Assembly: GCA_022843925.1 (NCBI GenBank)
Contig: JALHMS010000014.1
Span: 92,483 to 134,111 of the forward strand
Source of the DNA: Burkholderiales bacterium
GTDB lineage: Bacteria; Pseudomonadota; Gammaproteobacteria; Burkholderiales; Ga0077523
Length of the DNA stretch: 41,629 bases
Direction: 5' to 3'
Part shown: positions 32,901 through 38,900 of the stretch, one piece after another
How positions within the stretch are numbered: the stretch's first letter is position 1
How the letters are laid out: each line of letters opens with the position of its first letter
The notes under the pieces: generated by a model
Seen by the model: only the letters and a program-made list of their open reading frames with translations
Told to the model about the DNA's origin: nothing
Databases searched by the model: none
Position numbers and translations under genes: made by a program

Positions 32901-35900
32901 CCGACATCCTGTTCGAGCCGGAGCGCGCTGCTTTCGGTACCTCCATCGCCGTGCCGCGCTCCCTCTTCATCGGCACGGCTGAAGTGCGTGCCGGGGACGA
33001 TTCCGTCGCCACCCGCCTCGCCCTCTCGGCGCCGTTCGGCGATTCGCTGCGCTTCTACGACATCACCCAGTTCGGGGATGCGCCGGCCACCGGCACCACG
33101 ACCCCTGTTGCGAAGGAGACGCCGCGCCCGTTCCGCTTCCAGATGGCGACGCCGGTGGCGCCGGCCTTCGGCGCGACGCCCGTGCCGGGCATCGACATCT
33201 CCGAGGACGTCAATCCGTCGCTCGGCAACGCGTTCGCCATCACCGGCGAGACCACCGACGAGCAGCTCTCGCGCGTGATCGACCTGGAGGACTTCAACGG
33301 CGACCGGCGCGGGGACGTCATCGTCGCCGGCGCCGCGGGCGGTTACCTGATCCTCGGCCCGCTGAAGCTGGACGCCATCGGCAACGCCCGGGACGAAGCC
33401 AACATCATCTTCGGCAGCGATCTCGGTCGCGTGGCCGACCGCCTCGGCGACGTGAGCGGCCAGAGTCCGAACGACACCGGCCTCACCGATGTGGTGTTCG
33501 TCCGCCGCAACGACATCACGGGCTTCTCGACGATCACCGTCATCTCCGGCGCCGTGGTGGGCGAGGAGCTGCCGCGGGTGATCGACGAGGCCTGGGTGGT
33601 CGCGAGGCTCGCCCAGCCCGGGCAGAACCTCGTCCGCCGGATGTCGGTGCGGACGGCCGCTGCGCCCGTGGTCTCGGTGGCGAACTGGAACGACGACGGC
33701 TTCGCGGACATCGTCGTGTCGTCGGCGACGGCCTTCAACCGGGCCGGCGCCGGTCCCGCGGACACCATCGCCCGCGTGTGGTCCGGTGCAGCGCTGTGGA
33801 ACTCGAACGCGGCCACGACCCTGGCGGACATCTTCATCGACACCACCAACCGCCTCACCTACGCGTCGCAGCTCTTCGGCGGCGCCTCGTGGCTGAATTC
33901 CGGACTCGTGTCCATCCCGTCGAACTACCGGGTGACGGTGGCCGGTGACGTCGATGGGGACGGTCGCGACGATCTCGTCGTGGGCGACGCCGGCTTCCTC
34001 GGCGTGTTCCTGCCCAACGGCCAGGGGATCACCCACGGTCGCGGCTACGTGATGACCGCCCGCGGCAGCCAGGAGCTCAGCTCGGCGAAAGCGATCATCG
34101 AGGACTTCTCGTTCGCGGCCTCGGTGTCCGAGCTGGGTGACCTGAACCGCGACGGCTACGACGACTTCGCCATCGGCCGGAACGTCGAGTCGCGCCTGCC
34201 GGGGAACGGCGAGCTCGTCGGCGAGAGCGCCCTGCTTCGCGAAGGCGGCCTGTTCGTCTTCCAGGGTGGCGTCGAGTACCGGGCCGGTGGTGCGCAGCTC
34301 CGGCTGCAGCCCGCCGATGCCGACATCACCGTGTCGCGGCAGCCGCGCGCCGAGGCGCCCGAGGCCATCAGCACGATCGGGACGTTGACGGCGACTGCCG
34401 GCGATTTCGACGGCGACGGTCGCCAGGATCTGCTGGTCGGCGAGACGTCCAGCCAGCTGCGGGCGGCCGGTGGCACCACGAACCTCGATGCGAACAATCG
34501 CGGCGGTGCGTGGGTGTTCTTCGACGTGAACAATCGCTCCAACCAGCTCGCGCTCACGAGCGCGGATCCGGGGGCGAATCCGGACGACGCCGACGTGCGG
34601 ATCGCGGGCCAGTTCGAGACCGACCGCTTCGGCACGCTGTCCGCCACGCCGCGTCTCGACATCGACGGCGACGGCATCGACGACATCGTGGTGGGTGCCG
34701 GCTTCTCCGATCTCGTTGCTGCGCGGCCGGTGGCCAAGGCGGGCAGGGTCTTCGTGGCGTACGGCGCGAGCCGCGCGCCGGATCTCCCGGCGGCCTCGGA
34801 GATCGTCGTGCTGGCGAACAGCGACACGGGCGCGTTCGTCGTGCGTCCCGGATCGAACCGCCCGCTCGAGTATGCCCGCACGCTCAGCGCCGGCGAGATC
34901 GAGACGTGGTACAGCTTCTCCACGCTGGGCGATGGCGATGCGGAGACCTACATCCGCGTGAACCCGGGGCTCTCCGACGACTTCGTCGAGGCGGTGGCAC
35001 CGGTCGGCAGCAGCGCGACCGCGGCGCAGACGACGCGCACCGGCGTCGACAGCATCGCGCGGAGCCTGGTCGACACGGCCGTGGGCAGCCTCTTCTCGGG
35101 ATACGGGTTCTCCACGGAGGGCAGGGTCGCGAAGTGGTCGCTCTTCACCGGCGACTTCTCGGGTACGCGGAGCATCACCCCGGTCATCTTCAAGCTGCGC
35201 TCCGACGGCGGCTACGAGATCACCGGCACCGGGACCACGCGCGCGGTCACCGGCAATCAGCCCTACGAGTTCGACTTCGGCGTGACGAGCGGCAGCGATG
35301 CCGTCGGCGCGGGGTACACGCTCGGCTGGAAGGACGGCAGCGTCGGCACCGATGGCGCCGGCGTCATCGCCTTCGATCCGTTCTACGCCTTCGGGTCGCC
35401 CGGCACGCCGATCCAGTGGTTCGGCGGCGATCTCGGCTTCGAGAACCAGGTGCGCGACGGCGCGACCTTCCGTCCGACAGCGGGCTTCGCACGCACCTAT
35501 TCCGTGAACGCCACCGTCACCCGCGGTGCCGTCCTCGAATTCGATCTCGGACAACTCCTCGGCCTCGTGGGCGACACGCAGGCGCTCGGCTCGGCAGTCC
35601 TCACGCTGGACGCCCCCGCGGCCAACCAGCCCGCCGACGCACCGACGGCCATCGGCAATCTGGTGGCCTCGGGCGGTCGCATGTACTTCACCGGTCAGAC
35701 CGCGGCCCGTGGCATGGAGCTGTGGGTGACCGACGGCACCGAGTCCGGCACGCGTCTCGTCAAGGACCTCAACCCCGGCGCCACCGGGTCGAGCCCGCAG
35801 AATCTCGTGGATGTCGCTGGCACGCTCTATTTCACGGCGAACCCGACGTTCAGCGGCGAGGAGCTCTGGAGGACCGACGGCACGGAGGCGGGCACCGTCA

Positions 35901-38900
35901 GGGTGGCCACCCTGCCTGGGTCGGCGTACAACCTGACCGCGATCACGGGTCTGGCGCAGCTCGACGCCGCAGCAGCGGGCCCCGCGGATGGCCAGCCCGC
36001 GATCGATTTCCGCTTCACGCTGGAACTCGTCACGCTGGACGGGCAGCAGACGAACGTCGCCGTGGTCGTCCCGTTCTCCGACACGCGGGACAACACCTCG
36101 GCGGCGCAGCTCGAGGACGAGGTCCGCACGCAGGTCCAGGCGGCGCTGGTGGCGAGCGGCTTCGACGCGACCGACATCGCGGTGACCAGCACCCCCGTCG
36201 GGAACAGGCTCGGATTCACCGTGACGGACGACGCCATCGTCCGCATGCGGGTCGTCGACGCCGATCCCGCGGGCTTCGGCAGCAGCGTGGCTTCGGTGCA
36301 CCAGGTCGCGATCGTGGCCGATGCCCCCGGACCCGTGAACGGGCAGACCGCGGGACTCACGTTCGATGTCGCGCTCACGCGGCTCGGCGGGACGACCACC
36401 GACCTGTCGGTCACGCTGCTCGGCGCGGCCACGTCGGCCAACACCACGCTGAACGATCTCGCTGCAGACCTCAACCAGGCCCTGGACTCGCGCCTTTCGG
36501 CATCCGGCTTCCAGGCGGGGGCCGTGTCGTTCGTGGTCCGCGCCGACCGGCTCGAACTCGTCGCGGCCAACACCGTCGCCGGACTCGACATCGTGCGGAT
36601 CCGCCTCACGGGCGCCGCCACACTGGGCTTCGCGGCCGATGCGACATCGCCCAACAACGTGCGCGTGGCGGCTGCGCAGGGGCTGCCTGCGGATGGCCGT
36701 CCGGGGATTCCGCTCACCTTCTCGCTGAACGTCACCCGAGCGGACGGCAGCGTCACGGCAGTGCCGGTGTCGGTGCCGTTCCGCGGGACCGGCGCCGCAC
36801 CCCGCACATCGGACAACGCCACCTTGGCCGACCTCGTCGCCGACATCGGCGCACGCCTGCAAGCGGCGCTCGGCGCGGCAGGTCTCGGTGCGCAGTCGAT
36901 CACCGTCGCCGACAACGCGGGAAGTCTGCGCTTCGCCTCGGCCGACGACGGCATCCTGGGCTTCTCGATCAGCGGGGCCGAGAGTCTCGGCATCGGTGGC
37001 ACGCAGATGTCGGCCCGGGTCGGTGATGTCCTGTACTTCGGTCTGTCGTCCTCGGGCGGCAGCCTCTGGTTGAGCGATGGCACCGAGCCGGGGACCCGTG
37101 TGGCGACCGGTGGTGGCGGCATCAATCCCGGCGAGTTGACGGCCGTCGGCGACGACCTCTACGTCGCCGGCAGCGGCGTGCTGTACCGGGCCTCGGCCGG
37201 TGCGGTCGCCGCCCTTGCCCTGCCTGGCGGCGCGACGAATGCATTCGGGCTCGCCGAGGTCGACGGTGCGCTCGTCTTCTCTGCGCAGGTGTCGGGTGGC
37301 AGCTTCGAGAACCGCGAGCTGTACCGCGTCGCCGCGGGCTCGAGCGTGGTGACGCCGTTCGCGACGATCCCGGGGACGGCGTCGTTCCCGGCGGAACCCA
37401 CGGCGCTCGCCGGGGGCAAGTTCATCTTCGCTGCCCGCGATCGGAACGATGGCGCGTACACGTCCGGCACCGGGACCGGCCGCGAGCTCTGGATCGGCGA
37501 TGCCGTCACCGGGACCGTCTCGCTGCTGCGGAACATCGCCACCGACACCGCGCCGCGCAGCGGCTTCTTCTTCGACGACGTCATCCTTTCGCCCCTTTCA
37601 CCCGCGTCGGCGGGCGCGCAGCCCGCGGCGCCGGTCTTCGGCGGCGGCTTCACCGAGCTCATCCTGTTCCCGACCCAGCCCGGCCAGATCAACAGTTCGT
37701 ATCCGTTCGGCTTCCTCACCTCGGGCAACTTCACCTACTTCACCGCCAACGACGGCGTGAGCGGCTACGAGCTGTATCGCACCAACGGCACCGCAGGCGG
37801 GACGGTGCGTATCGCCGATCTGTCGCCGGGCGCGGCGAGCAGCTTCGCGGGCGAGATGGAAGCCGTCCGCACCAGTGCCGGCGACCGCCTCTTCTTCACG
37901 CAGGGTGGCCGCCTGCGGGTGACCTCCGGCGCCGTCGGCGACATCCAGACGATCAACGGTCCCATCGGCACGCCGTTCGGCCTGGCATCGGTCGGCGGGA
38001 GGCTCTACTTCAACGCGGACGACAAGCTCTGGGTGTCCGACGGTACGACGGCGGGCACGTACAGCATCGATCGCATCTCGCCGCCGCCCATCGATCTCCG
38101 CGTGAGCGTGCTCGCGGCCGAGGGCGACGACCGGGTGACCGCGGCCGACTACACGGCGGAGGCGGCGTTCACCACGGCCTATGCGATGGTGGGCGGCCAG
38201 GCCCAGGTGGATCTCACCGCGGCCATCAACGCGGCGCTCGCGCGGGGCGACAGCCGCGTCACCATCCGCGTCGATGCACTCGACACCGAGGGGCCGGTCG
38301 CCTTCGCGGTGGCCGGGGGCGCGTCGACGGGCCGCACCGGTCTCGAGGTGCAGGCGGCGCGACCGTCCATGCTCGTGGACCTCTACACGGCGGACGGCAA
38401 GCTGGTCGACAAGGGCAAGTCGATCATCGACCTGCGCAACTCGGAAGCCGGTACGTACTTCGCACGCGTCTACAGCGCGGGCGGCGCGGTCGCGGCCGAC
38501 GCCGAGTACACGCTGACGCTCGCCGCGCCGATCCGCGGCTGGTCGCACGACTACGATGACCGCGACACGATCCACGGCGGCGATGGCGACGATCTCATCC
38601 TCGGCGGCAAGGGTCTCGACCGCATCTACGGCGACAGTGGTCGCGATGCCTTCATCGCCGAGAAGATCGAGGTGCGCGACCTCCAGCCGGAGGACACCAT
38701 CGATCCGGTCGTCACCAACGAGGAGCTCTCCAGCAAGCCGCTCGCGGCGACGGATGCGCTCGTCACCATCGCCGACCAGGGTCTGCAACTGGCGCTCGCC
38801 GAGGCGCTGGGCCTGCCGATCACGACCGACTGGAACGGCAACACGCTGATCCATCCCGACAGCGGCAGCGGGAACACCTCGATCTCGCTGTCGTCCGGCA

